Made by a program: the position numbers and the translations under genes
NCBI GenBank assembly: GCA_026419835.1
Contig: JAOAKQ010000001.1
Span: 124,001-188,000 of the forward strand
Direction: 5' to 3'
Length of the DNA stretch: 64,000 nt
Source: Sulfolobales archaeon
Lineage (GTDB): Archaea > Thermoproteota > Thermoprotei_A > Sulfolobales > NBVN01
Part shown: piece after piece, positions 35,001-43,730 of the stretch
Numbering within the stretch: the first letter of the stretch is position 1
Layout: every line of letters starts with the position of its first letter
The notes under the pieces: model-generated
Database searches by the model: none
Told to the model about the DNA's origin: nothing
The model's input: only the letters and a program-made list of their open reading frames with translations

Positions 35001-35796
35001 CGAGCTTCACCCTCTCGAAGCTGAGGCTTACGTTAAGCTTCTTGCTCAGCGCTCCAGCTCTCTCCAGGATCTCGGCTAGCTTCGCCTCCAGAACCTTGTA
35101 GTCGGTCCCCACGAGCTCAACTCTGTACTTCGGAGCTCCCTCGGAGTAGACTCTGAGCCTGATCTCCTCATCCTCGCCCTCGGCTTGTATGGACTTGAGA
35201 ACCTCTCTAATTCTGTAGATCCCGTCCGGTTCGTACGTAGTTAGAGTTAGCCTGCCGTCGATCCTAACTTGCTTAGGCTTTATGTGCTTAGGGATCTCGT
35301 TCATGAGCTCCGAGACCCAGGCGTCCGGTACTCCGGCACTTCTAAGAACTGAGTCACCCATAGCCGAGGCGTCCTCAAAAGCCGCTAGAACGTCCCCGTA
35401 AGCTTCCTCCAACCTCCACCACACCTCCGAGTAGGCTTCCTCCAAGCTCCTACCGAGCTTCTTGGAGACTATCTCCAGTATCTTCTCAGCTCTCTTAGTG
35501 CGCTTCCACTCCTTAAGCTTCCTCTTTCTCTCCACCTCGACAACTCTCTTTAAAGATACGTCTACCTGGTTCTTCTTTCTATCTACTCTAATAACTTTAA
35601 CAACAACCTTCTGCCCCTCCTTAACCACCTCCCTAATGTTCTTCACCCACTTACTGCTGACTTCATTCCAGGGGAGGTAGGCTTCGAGGTTCCCGTACTC
35701 ATCTAGCTTAACGTAGGCACCCAGGTCGAAAACCCTATCCACGGTAGCTACGCAGAGCTCGTTTATCGAGGGCAGAGGCTCCCTCCTTCTAACCAA
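34996..35796 (-). CDS. eif2a: Translation initiation factor aIF2 subunit alpha
   Basis: 266 residues, usual length. The N-terminal S1 domain (residues about 10-85) has CVATVDRVFDLGAYVKLDEY and VKVIRVDRKKNQVDVSLK. A helical middle domain and a C-terminal alpha/beta domain (RIREVLKSIQAEGEDEEI, VELVGTDYKVLEAKL) follow. With the beta and gamma subunits it brings initiator Met-tRNA to the ribosome. It is 5 bases downstream of S27e and overlaps Nop10 by 5 bases, the conserved archaeal order. Confidence 0.95.
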   Translation of the reverse strand: MVRRREPLPSINELCVATVDRVFDLGAYVKLDEYGNLEAYLPWNEVSSKWVKNIREVVKEGQKVVVKVIRVDRKKNQVDVSLKRVVEVERKRKLKEWKRTKRAEKILEIVSKKLGRSLEEAYSEVWWRLEEAYGDVLAAFEDASAMGDSVLRSAGVPDAWVSELMNEIPKHIKPKQVRIDGRLTLTTYEPDGIYRIREVLKSIQAEGEDEEIRLRVYSEGAPKYRVELVGTDYKVLEAKLAEILERAGALSKKLNVSLSFERVKLG

Positions 35797-35801
35797 GCCC
35801 C

Positions 35802-35999
35802 CTACCCCAGGACCCTAACGACCTCACCGAGAATCTTGGCCTTACCTCCAGTAGGTACCGCTAGAAGAGAGCTGCAGACAAAGCACTTAACTGGAAATGT
35901 TGCGTAGTCGAAGACCACCTGCTCGTTCCCGCAGGAAGGGCACTTAATTCTTATGAACCTACTCTTCGGTATGGGTATCAGTACCTTCCTCTTCTTCAT
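35802..35999 (-). CDS. rps27e: Ribosomal protein S27e
   Basis: 65 residues with a zinc ribbon: CPSC near residue 20 and CFVC near 39, plus [20 protein letters not shown], typical of S27e. Part of the 30S subunit. Its ATG overlaps the L44e stop, and aIF2-alpha follows after 5 bases. Confidence 0.95.
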   Translation of the reverse strand: MKKRKVLIPIPKSRFIRIKCPSCGNEQVVFDYATFPVKCFVCSSLLAVPTGGKAKILGEVVRVLG

Positions 36000-36283
36000 T
36001 TCACCACCTCAACTAGATCTACCTTCTTAATTCTAATACCTTTCCTCTGCTGGATGTAGCCGCACTTACCGCACTTCAACTTCAGAACTACCTTCTTAGT
36101 TACCTTAGCCAGCCTCTTCTGCTCAGGCTTCCTCTTACTCCCGTAGCCCTCCTGCTTACGCCTATACCTACGCTCACCCTCAGCTAGAGACCTCCTCTTA
36201 CCGTGCTTATAGATACTCACACTGTGGTCTGTGTGCGTCCCGCACCTAGGGCAGTGGACCCTCACTACTTTAGGTACTCTCAA
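35996..36283 (-). CDS. rpl44e: Ribosomal protein L44e
   Basis: 95 residues, with [21 protein letters not shown] and C-terminal KLKCGKCGY, so the four zinc-binding Cys are present. It lies near the E site of the 50S subunit. First gene of the L44e-S27e-aIF2a-Nop10 operon. A TATA-like GTTTTTAAGTTTA lies upstream on the minus strand, in the gap that also holds the tRNA-Lys promoter. Confidence 0.95.
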   Translation of the reverse strand: MRVPKVVRVHCPRCGTHTDHSVSIYKHGKRRSLAEGERRYRRKQEGYGSKRKPEQKRLAKVTKKVVLKLKCGKCGYIQQRKGIRIKKVDLVEVVK

Positions 36284-36419
36284 AGCCTACTCCTCTAACT
36301 CAGTATCTGAGTAAACTTAAAAACTACACTCAACCACACAATAAGTAAAACAAAGAAACCACTAACCACACTCAAGCACGCAAAGCTTTTAAGCTATGGC
36401 ACCAATAGATAGCAAGAAA

Positions 36420-36509
<90 letters not shown>

Positions 36510-36786
36510 CAAACAGAAACCTACTAGGTCGAGTAAACGACTGATCTACGAACTAGAGGCACCTACGTAATGAAATTGAGAAGTCGTAGGTTATCGCAAC
36601 CCAACCCAGGCTTGGCCGGTCCTAGATCAGGTTGTTTATTGAGATAGGTTAACCAGAGTCAGAGTAGTTAGCCGAGCTGTAGTTCTTATCTTAGAGAATA
36701 CCGTGGCGATGCCTAAGACGAGGAGTTTCACAGCTATCTAGGTGATGTAAGGAGAGTACGCGGTCTCACTAGGTTCCTCGGATCTA

Positions 36787-36860
36787 AGCCGCCGGCGGGA
36801 TTTGAACCCGCGACCACCGGCTTACGAGGCCGGCGCTCTACCGTGCTGAGCTACGGCGGC
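36787..36860 (-). tRNA. tRNA-Thr (CGT anticodon)
   Basis: Cloverleaf of 74 bases on the minus strand. Acceptor GCCGCCG pairs with CGGCGGC, and the discriminator is T, as usual for archaeal tRNA-Thr. Anticodon stem CCGGC/GCCGG with loop CTCGTAA gives CGT. There is no intron and no encoded CCA. The gap 36511-36786 between this and tRNA-Lys shows no gene that I can support. Confidence 0.95.
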
Positions 36861-36863
36861 TCC

Positions 36864-36947
36864 TTATTTTTAACCGCCGAAAAGCTTATAAGCTACGATA
36901 TGGATTTTATTGTAGAAGTTGAAGATGGTTAAAAATAAGCTTTTCGG
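36864..36947. promoter_or_regulatory. Divergent promoter with inverted repeats (tRNA-Thr / TFB)
   Basis: A perfect palindrome, GCTTATAAGC (36884-36893), lies about 25 bases before tRNA-Thr on one side and about 65 before the TFB ATG on the other, so it can serve as TATA box for both. Two 12-base blocks nearby each recur as their reverse complement: TTATTTTTAACC (36864-36875) at 36927-36938, and CCGAAAAGCTTA (36877-36888) at 36936-36947. The second copies end 9 bases before the TFB start codon. CGAAAA before GCTTATAA looks like a BRE, so the downstream copy is a BRE/TATA-like site in reverse at the TFB start. Confidence 0.55.
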
Positions 36948-36955
36948 TGAATTAA

Positions 36956-37885
36956 ATGGTTTCTGAAGGTGGGAGTCAGGGACCTTTAGAAGAGAAGTGC
37001 CCGCCAGATAAGGTAGTGTTCGATGAATCTCGAGGTCAGTACGTTTGCTTAGAGACTGGTGAGGTTATAGAGGAGAGAGTTATCGATCAAGGACCTGAGT
37101 GGAGGGCCTTCACATCTGATGAAGAGAGTAAGAGAGCTAGGGCTGGCTCACCTCTATCACCTATGATACACGACGGTGGTTTAACGTCAGTCATAGACTG
37201 GAGGGATAAGGACGCTACTGGAAAGAAGCTGGAGATGAAGAAGAGATTGGATGCTATGAGGTGGCGTAAGTGGCAGCTCAGAACTAGGATTCAGAGCTCT
37301 ATAGATAGAAACATAACTCAGGCAGCTGTAGAACTAGAGAGAATAGCGGACCAGCTAGGATTACCTAAATCTATTAAAGAAGAAGCTGTCTCCATATACA
37401 GAAGAGCTATCGAGAGGGGGATAGTTAGAGGTAGGTCCGTGGAGGCGGTTGCCGCAGCGGCGCTGTACATAGCCTGCAGAATACATAAAATACCTAGACA
37501 ACTCGACGAAATCTCGAGTATAACGAAGGCAGATAAGCGGGAGATCTCGAGGTGCTACAGAATGCTGGTCAAGGAACTAGAAGTAAAAGTACCTCCAACG
37601 GACTCAGCGGACTACGTACCCAGAATAGTGTCAGCTCTCGGACTTAGCGGTAGAGTGGCTAAGAAAGCCGTAGAGCTGCTGGAAGAAGCTAGAAAACTAG
37701 GTATAACCGCTGGTAAGGACCCAACCGGTGTAGCTGCGGCAGCTGTCTACGCAGCCGCTCAAATGCTCGGAATTAGGAGAACTCAGAAAGATATCGCGGC
37801 GGTAGTGGGGGTAACTGAGGTAACAGTTAGAAATAGGTATAGGGAGCTCGTTAGAAGTCTGAAACTCCAGCTACCGGAGGAGTAG
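36956..37885 (+). CDS. tfb: Transcription initiation factor TFB
   Basis: 309 residues, the standard TFB length. N-terminal ribbon (residues 14-40), B-finger linker with [17 protein letters not shown] and RWRKWQ, then two cyclin repeats ([20 protein letters not shown]; and [20 protein letters not shown]). The recognition helix [12 protein letters not shown] near the end contacts BRE. The ribbon keeps only the first Cys of each pair (CPPD and CLETG), as in Sulfolobus TFB1, so this is a family trait and not decay. It recruits RNA polymerase to TBP-bound promoters. Confidence 0.96.
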   Translation: MVSEGGSQGPLEEKCPPDKVVFDESRGQYVCLETGEVIEERVIDQGPEWRAFTSDEESKRARAGSPLSPMIHDGGLTSVIDWRDKDATGKKLEMKKRLDAMRWRKWQLRTRIQSSIDRNITQAAVELERIADQLGLPKSIKEEAVSIYRRAIERGIVRGRSVEAVAAAALYIACRIHKIPRQLDEISSITKADKREISRCYRMLVKELEVKVPPTDSADYVPRIVSALGLSGRVAKKAVELLEEARKLGITAGKDPTGVAAAAVYAAAQMLGIRRTQKDIAAVVGVTEVTVRNRYRELVRSLKLQLPEE

Positions 37886-37928
37886 AGTACTATAAAACAA
37901 GTTGTTTTATGCTCAATAAACTTTCACT

Positions 37929-38261
37929 CTACTCGGACTCTATAGTTATGATGTTATCTGGCGGTATACCGAGTTCTTCAACCAGTATTTGCTTAACTCT
38001 AGTCTTCTGATTTCCCTGCAGCTCTATGTGGTTATCCTTGACGGTACCACCAACAGCTAGCTTCGACTTAAGTCTCGAAGCTACCTCCTTGAGGTTGTAG
38101 ATATTGCTATCCAGTCCCTCTATTACAGTAACCTCCTTACCGAATTTTCTCTTCTCAACCCTGATCTTAACGATTTGTTGTTCGGAACTTATCTGAACGC
38201 ATAGTTCTTCAGGAAGTCCTCCACATACTGATTCTAAACTTAGCTTCCCCCTACCTTCCAT
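37929..38261 (-). CDS. SUI1/aIF1 family translation factor
   Basis: 110 residues with the SUI1 fold: KIRVEKRKFGKEVTVIEGLD, then KSKLAVGGTVKDNHIELQGN, the conserved GG-T-V-K loop that enters the P site, and a final strand VEELGIPPDNI. It checks start-codon selection on the small subunit. Its role matters here because some genes nearby appear to start with codons other than ATG, GTG and TTG. Convergent with TFB. Confidence 0.92.
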   Translation of the reverse strand: MEGRGKLSLESVCGGLPEELCVQISSEQQIVKIRVEKRKFGKEVTVIEGLDSNIYNLKEVASRLKSKLAVGGTVKDNHIELQGNQKTRVKQILVEELGIPPDNIITIESE

Positions 38262-38317
38262 TCCACACCCTACTTCACATAAAAATCGTGGTTGTGCTTA
38301 TAAAGTTTTACTATTGT

Positions 38318-40168
38318 CTAGCTTAGAGGTACTCCCAGCTTCTCGAACGTTGGAATTACGTAGCTTAAGCCCAGCTTTTCGAGCGTGGACTTCCTGGGAA
38401 CGCCGTTCTCATCCCACCCCCTCATGCTGTAGTAGTGCCTCAGCATCGCCATGTAGCCATCGGTATCTAGCTTCGAACCTCTCAGCGGGCCTTTAGTTAG
38501 TGGTTGAGTGAACCACTTAGCTGGAGGTACATCTAGTTCGTAACTCCACCCACAGCCTACCGCTGCGTACTCCCTCACCCAGAAGGACCTTATGAGAGAG
38601 TAGATTCTGTTCGCAACCTCGTATATCCTATCCCACGTATAGGTAACTCCGGTAGCCGCTGTCAGTAGCTTGGGGTAGTAGTCCAGGTCTAGACCTACCT
38701 CAACCCACGGAAGTCTGCAGGTCACCAGGGACTCGAACATACCTCCCCTAATGTTCTGCATCCAAACCAGTCTCTCGACTTTCTCTAGAGCGTAGCTGAA
38801 CCTACCCATCTTAACCTCTGTAGCAATAAACCACGCATCCTTGTGGTGAGCCCCTATGGGTGACGTAGCGTACGCTAAGGCCATTCCGGGCGCTGCGTGG
38901 CAGTCGTACGCAGAAACCTCTAATCGCTTAACGTGCACGGCGTACTTCAGCGCCTCACCCCTAATTCTATCGGCAGCACCGGCAACACCTTCAGCTAGGA
39001 GGTCCCCCAGACCTTCTCTATAGGCTATCTGCCTAGTTAACTCCTTAATTCCGGAGTAGTCCCCCCACTCAATTCTATCCTTCAACAACCCCTTCTCACT
39101 TAACTCCATCGCAAAGCCGATAACGCTCCCCAAGCTTATGGTGTCTATACCGTAGAGATCCGCTAAGAGATTTATGTGAGCAACCTTATTTAGCGGTGCG
39201 AGACCTATGTTGGAACCAAGCATAGCTACGTTCTCGTAGTCCAGCTCCGCTTCACCGGATTCCGTTGAAGTTACGTACTTAACTACGTTACCGCAGGGCA
39301 TGTTGCAGTTCGGGCACCCCTTGATTCTGACCTTCATGGACTCCATGATGTACCCATCGATACCCTCCCAGTACTCGAACACACCCTCGCTGAAGTTGTA
39401 AGTTGGTAGAACGGAGTTCTTCTGAGACCACTCAATAGTAGCCATAGTCCCCTGCCTAACCCAGAACTCGTAGAGCTGGGACTCCTTAACCTTCCTATAG
39501 GCTTCAGAGCCTAGCTTAATTAGCTCACCGCGGTCGGCTGGTTCAGGTCTGGAGCAGCCTTTCACAGCTACAGCCTTCAAGTTCTTAGAACCCATGACGG
39601 CACCTATACCCGGTCTTCCAGCGGACCTACCGAACTCACTTATTACAGTAGCAATCTTCACCAACTTCTCTCCAGCTGGACCTATAGAGAGTACGGATAC
39701 TCTCTCACCCAGCTCCTTCTTCAACCTCCTCTCGGTCTCTAGTGTTGTGAGCCCCCAGTAGTCTCTCCCATTTCTAAATTCAACACCCTCGCAGCTTATG
39801 TAGAGAACTGTCGGTTCCGGGGACTTCCCCTTGATGACTACGGCGTCAACACCTAGATTTCTTAACTCAACGGCAACTCTAGTTCCTATATTACCGTCTC
39901 CGTAGCCCCAAGTGAGCGGAGACTTAGATGCTACAACCATCTTACCCGAGGAAGGTAGTGGGAAGCCTGTTAGAGGACCTACCGCGAGGATTAGGTGGTT
40001 CTCCGGTGAGAGAGGGTCTACGCCGACTGGGTTGAGGTCCCACAGTAATCTAACCGCTAGACCTCTACCACCGATGTAGTTATGCAGGTAGTCGATTGGG
40101 GTCTCAAGGTACTGGTACTTCTTGTTAGTTAAGTCTATGTATAAGTACTTTCCAGACCAACCTCTCAA
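38318..40168 (-). CDS. aor: Tungsten-containing aldehyde:ferredoxin oxidoreductase
   Basis: 616 residues, the usual length of AOR. Landmarks: N-terminal GGRGLAVRLLWDLNPVGVDP and PLTGFPLPSSGKMVVASKSP (pterin-binding domain), FGRSAGRPGIGAVMGSKNLK, the 4Fe-4S ligands in GCPNCNMPCG (CX2CX3C), and the late VTCRLP Cys. It oxidises aldehydes to acids and reduces ferredoxin. TTG start with GGTGAT upstream. It is followed downstream by an SUI1 gene and preceded by the RpiB-like gene, neither functionally linked in an obvious way. Confidence 0.94.
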   Translation of the reverse strand: MRGWSGKYLYIDLTNKKYQYLETPIDYLHNYIGGRGLAVRLLWDLNPVGVDPLSPENHLILAVGPLTGFPLPSSGKMVVASKSPLTWGYGDGNIGTRVAVELRNLGVDAVVIKGKSPEPTVLYISCEGVEFRNGRDYWGLTTLETERRLKKELGERVSVLSIGPAGEKLVKIATVISEFGRSAGRPGIGAVMGSKNLKAVAVKGCSRPEPADRGELIKLGSEAYRKVKESQLYEFWVRQGTMATIEWSQKNSVLPTYNFSEGVFEYWEGIDGYIMESMKVRIKGCPNCNMPCGNVVKYVTSTESGEAELDYENVAMLGSNIGLAPLNKVAHINLLADLYGIDTISLGSVIGFAMELSEKGLLKDRIEWGDYSGIKELTRQIAYREGLGDLLAEGVAGAADRIRGEALKYAVHVKRLEVSAYDCHAAPGMALAYATSPIGAHHKDAWFIATEVKMGRFSYALEKVERLVWMQNIRGGMFESLVTCRLPWVEVGLDLDYYPKLLTAATGVTYTWDRIYEVANRIYSLIRSFWVREYAAVGCGWSYELDVPPAKWFTQPLTKGPLRGSKLDTDGYMAMLRHYYSMRGWDENGVPRKSTLEKLGLSYVIPTFEKLGVPLS

Positions 40169-40248
40169 GATATCACCAACTACTGCACATTCGTAGCAAT
40201 AAATACCTTATTTTGATGTCTCGCAGCTACCTACGTCAGTCTACAGGT

Positions 40249-40704
40249 TCATTCCCTCCTAGTAGCTCTATCTATCTCCTTGAGCTTCTCTATGTTAGGT
40301 ACTTCTGAGGGGTCCGGATTTTCAACGGAGATCCAGGCTTCGAGTATTTCACGAGCAACTACTTCAGTAGTCAACCTACCGCTTAGCGCCAATACGTTGG
40401 CATCGTTCCACAGTCTAGCTCCGCGAGCTGTCTGAGGATCTGGGCACAGAGCGGCTCTAACTCCGCGAACCTTGTTAGCTACTATAGAAACCCCCGTACC
40501 AGTGTAGCACACTACCACGCCCCACTCAGCCTCTCCCCTAGCTACTGCCTGAGCGACTGAGTAGGCTACGTCGGGCCACGGCTCTGGTTTACCGGTTCTT
40601 AGTGAGCCAACTACCTCAACTTCATACCCTCTCCCCCTAAGGTATTCAACGGCGGATCTCGCACAAGGATACAGATCGTCTGAACCAACAACTACCTTCT
40701 TCAC
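40249..40704 (-). CDS. RpiB/LacAB family sugar-phosphate isomerase
   Basis: About 151 residues of the RpiB fold: KKVVVGSDD start, YEVEVVGS, VVCYTGTGVSIVANKVRGVR (the GTGxS-A-N-K-G loop of RpiB), RLWNDANVLALSGR, then a helical tail. Cys (VCYTGTG) as the acid-base residue is in place. The frame runs on to 40737, but GTG at 40704, after GGTGGGC, gives the family N-terminus. It may isomerise ribose 5-phosphate or another aldose phosphate. Position beside a SAM hydrolase and a nucleoside-type transporter fits sugar salvage from nucleosides (inference). Confidence 0.83.
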   Translation of the reverse strand: MKKVVVGSDDLYPCARSAVEYLRGRGYEVEVVGSLRTGKPEPWPDVAYSVAQAVARGEAEWGVVVCYTGTGVSIVANKVRGVRAALCPDPQTARGARLWNDANVLALSGRLTTEVVAREILEAWISVENPDPSEVPNIEKLKEIDRATRRE

Positions 40705-40779
40705 TCCGGCCCACCAGTATGGGGTGCTCTGAAACAAAAAATCGCTGAATTGGTTCAGCGAGGCGTTTCAGTAGCACAT

Positions 40780-41610
40780 CTACGTCGGGCAGAGCTTTAC
40801 GAAATCTCCTCTTCCCACCTGAAGCAGCTTCTCAGCGGACCCTAAGTTAACCGCTAGTTCAGCTAGTCCGAAGCTATTTTCGTAGAGAACTAGCTGATTC
40901 TTCGGAACTGCAGAGAAAACTCTCTCAACTACAGCCGAGCACCTCCTCAAGCCGGAGACTACCTCTACTCTACTACCGAAATCTAGCCCTAGAACTCTCT
41001 CTACTCTCCTAAACCACTCGGAGAGCATTAGATTACCGAACTTATCTACGTAGACTACGCGTAGCTTAAGACACTCACCAACACTTTCAGAATGCATGGG
41101 GAGCCCGCTCCTGACCAGGCTTTCTCTACTTACTAGAGAACCGACGTCCTCGATGGGAGTGCCGCAAGCAATCCTAGCGGCTACTGGAGTAAATACGTCC
41201 CTACCGTGAAAAGAGTGTGATACAGGTTTCCTAAAGAACTCCTCCCTATCTAGAACTACGGCGAGCTCTACACCGTCGTCCTCAGCGGCTGGTACTAGAA
41301 GACCGTTATCAGGTCCAACGAAGTAGTAGTTTCTACTCGCAATAGCTACAGGTCTTCTAGTACCACCGACACCCGGGTCTACTACAGCAACAAAAACAGT
41401 TCCCGGCGGGAAGTACCTGTAGGTTAGTAGTAGCAGTAGAGATCCGTAGTCGATATCGAACGATGGGATGCTGTGAGATATATCGACCAAGTTAGCTTGA
41501 GGGCATATGCTGAGAGCTACTCCCTTCATACACGCTACGTAGGGATCGGTAGTGCCGAAGTCTGTGAGGAGCGATATAGTGCCGCACGCTTTCTTCATAG
41601 CTTTCGACAC
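40780..41610 (-). CDS. SAM hydroxide adenosyltransferase (DUF62)
   Basis: 276 residues. The family splits S-adenosylmethionine to adenosine and methionine with water as nucleophile, and is related to fluorinase and chlorinase. Landmarks: LLTDFGTTDPYVACMKG, DISHSIPSFD, VDPGVGGTRRPVAI, GPDNGLL and HSFHGRDVFTPVAA with the Asp-Arg-His set. The ATG is at 41610. It directly follows the nucleoside-type ABC operon (41677-46689), so adenosine handling may link them (inference). Confidence 0.9.
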   Translation of the reverse strand: MSKAMKKACGTISLLTDFGTTDPYVACMKGVALSICPQANLVDISHSIPSFDIDYGSLLLLLTYRYFPPGTVFVAVVDPGVGGTRRPVAIASRNYYFVGPDNGLLVPAAEDDGVELAVVLDREEFFRKPVSHSFHGRDVFTPVAARIACGTPIEDVGSLVSRESLVRSGLPMHSESVGECLKLRVVYVDKFGNLMLSEWFRRVERVLGLDFGSRVEVVSGLRRCSAVVERVFSAVPKNQLVLYENSFGLAELAVNLGSAEKLLQVGRGDFVKLCPT

Positions 41611-41676
41611 TAGTTACTAGAGCTAGTTAATTAACTTTCAGAAACTACGAGCGGAGTGCTGGGTCTGGAGCACTAC

Positions 41677-42603
41677 CTACGCCTGCTCCTCTATAAAGAA
41701 AGCCCGCCCTAGGGATTTAGGGTCTAGGAGGGTTACACTCTTTCTATGAGTAATCGATACGACTACCATAGCCGCTATAGATATAGCGTAAGGGGCCGAA
41801 GTAGATACTTCAACTGGTAGGCCAGCACTCTGGAGGTAGGGAAGTAAAACGTAGGCTAGTGAGAAGAATACCGATACGATGGCTATTAGTGGGGGGTATC
41901 TCCACCCAGCAATAGATATCGCGTAACCTAACCAGCCGTGGTTCAATCCCTGGCCCTGAGACCAGCCACCAACTCTCCATAGAGTAAATAGAGCGCCGCC
42001 GAGACCTATTAGCATGCCACTCACTAAACCGGAGAGAAATCTAGCGCGCACTACGCTAATACCGGTCTGGCCCACCAACCTCGGGTCTTCACCAACGGCT
42101 CTCACTAGAACTCCTAGTTTAAGCTTGTAGAGAACTAAGTGCACTACCGCAACTACTAGAACCACCAGTAGGTATACGAAGATAGCGCCGCTCTGAGCAA
42201 CACCTATGTACTCAACTCTTACCCTGTACAGACTAAACGAAACCCTCCCAAGGTTTCCTACGATAGCCCCCAGACCGTAGCCTACGAACATAAATGACAA
42301 ACCTACAGCACCCTGACTAACTGGTAGAACTGTGTTCAGTGTTGTGTAAGCGGAGTAGAGAAGTGCTGTAGTTATCGCCGTGAACACCACCGAGAGGAAT
42401 GTAGCTAGAGTACCTGGTTGGAGAGCTATCGAGAAGTATATTGCGTACGTATAAGCTAGTGAAGAACTTAAAACAAACAAACCATCGATGGCGAGATTCA
42501 GAATACCTGACCTCTCCACGATAGTACTTCCAATAGCTGTGAAGGTGTAGACAGCGTACGCAGATGCTAGCGTCGGAATGAGCCACTCGAGAAGCTCCTT
42601 CAT
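41677..42603 (-). CDS. Nucleoside-type ABC permease (YufQ-like)
   Basis: Permease of 308 residues with eight to ten spans. ERSGILNLAIDGLFVLSS near residue 30 and VRAVGEDPRLVGQTGISV (coupling loop) are typical of the BPD_transp_2 permeases that work with BMP-type binding proteins. It overlaps the YufP-like gene by 4 bases and forms the pore with it. Confidence 0.88.
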   Translation of the reverse strand: MKELLEWLIPTLASAYAVYTFTAIGSTIVERSGILNLAIDGLFVLSSSLAYTYAIYFSIALQPGTLATFLSVVFTAITTALLYSAYTTLNTVLPVSQGAVGLSFMFVGYGLGAIVGNLGRVSFSLYRVRVEYIGVAQSGAIFVYLLVVLVVAVVHLVLYKLKLGVLVRAVGEDPRLVGQTGISVVRARFLSGLVSGMLIGLGGALFTLWRVGGWSQGQGLNHGWLGYAISIAGWRYPPLIAIVSVFFSLAYVLLPYLQSAGLPVEVSTSAPYAISIAAMVVVSITHRKSVTLLDPKSLGRAFFIEEQA

Positions 42604-43730
42604 CTAGCAACCACCAACTTCACGGAGTACTCTTTCGTAATCCTGATTACGGTGTAAACCGCTAGAGTAACTCCGATAAATATCTGAGAGAAGGCGAAAG
42701 CCGATACTCCGGGAGGCAGCAGTCCTTTGAGGGACATCTGCATTCGATAGCCGAAACTACTTAAAGCAGAAACTATTAGCGCTGAAGGAAGTACTAACTT
42801 GAGGTCTCTAAACGAGAGCCAGGCAACCAAAATAGCCGTATACCCGTAGAAACCAGTTTTACCATCACCTATGTTATACGCTAAGCGGTAGTCGTATCCT
42901 AGAAGTCTTAGAGCGCCGGCTAGACCGGCTATGAAGCCACTTATAGCGGATACTAGGACGATCGTCTTCTTTTCATCGCGACCTGAAGACCTCAACGCTA
43001 CGGGATTCGAACCCAGAACCTTTATTTCAAGACCTAGCCAAGTACGCTCGATCAGTAGGTAGGCACCGATAAAAACGATGGCAACTGCCGCAACCACTTC
43101 ATACCTTAAAATTTCGAAGCCAGGAATGACGGTTAGTTTCGATGATTCGGGTATTAGATCGGTCCTTATGTAGCCGTAGGTATACCTACCCTTCCACGGA
43201 CCCGCAGTTAGGTAGTCGGATATGCTGTAAGCTATGTAGTTCATTAGGAGCATTACGGGTACTTCACCAATCTTAGTGTAGGCTTTGAGAACCCCGGGGA
43301 GTAGAGACCATAGCGAACCAAGAAAACCTCCTAGAGCTACCGCTAGAAGCTTAGCTACTCCAGCGGTAGTACCGTCGCTGCCTAGAAGCATGCTGCTCGC
43401 TGGGGAGAACATCACTAGGTAGATAGCTCCTAGCATACCTAGTACGTACTGACCTTCAGCACCTACGTTCCAGAAAGACCCGTAAAAAGCTACCGAAATC
43501 GCCGTACCTAGGAGAGATAGAAATAGGAGAGGTTCCAGTAAGCCGGCGTACGAAGCTAGAGTACTGTAGAAAGTACTGAAGAAGCTAGCAGGATCCAGCT
43601 TCGTGAAGAACCAGATTAAAACGTATGAAATAACTAGACCCAGTAGTAGTGAGAGCGATAGTATGGCTGGTGTCGATGTGGATACGCTCTTCTTATAGCG
43701 CTTAGTAACTACTAGCGAGATTTTCACCAA
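42600..43730 (-). CDS. Nucleoside-type ABC permease (YufP-like)
   Basis: Permease of 376 residues, with the N-terminal long helix and NVGAEGQYVLGMLGAIYLVM, then VLGSNPVALRSSGRDEKKT (coupling loop) and LAGALRLLGYDYRLAYNIGD. This is the longer of the two permeases of BMP-type systems. It starts right after the ATPase stop. Confidence 0.88.
   Translation of the reverse strand: MVKISLVVTKRYKKSVSTSTPAILSLSLLLGLVISYVLIWFFTKLDPASFFSTFYSTLASYAGLLEPLLFLSLLGTAISVAFYGSFWNVGAEGQYVLGMLGAIYLVMFSPASSMLLGSDGTTAGVAKLLAVALGGFLGSLWSLLPGVLKAYTKIGEVPVMLLMNYIAYSISDYLTAGPWKGRYTYGYIRTDLIPESSKLTVIPGFEILRYEVVAAVAIVFIGAYLLIERTWLGLEIKVLGSNPVALRSSGRDEKKTIVLVSAISGFIAGLAGALRLLGYDYRLAYNIGDGKTGFYGYTAILVAWLSFRDLKLVLPSALIVSALSSFGYRMQMSLKGLLPPGVSAFAFSQIFIGVTLAVYTVIRITKEYSVKLVVAR

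Noticed and set aside
36511-36780. Small RNA between tRNA-Lys and tRNA-Thr (GTGATGT near 36743)
   Set aside because: There is no D box at a suitable distance and no stable hairpin that I can see.
36998-37060. TFB zinc ribbon with only two of four Cys
   Set aside because: The same CPPD and C-x-ETG pattern is known in Sulfolobus TFB1, so it is a family trait.
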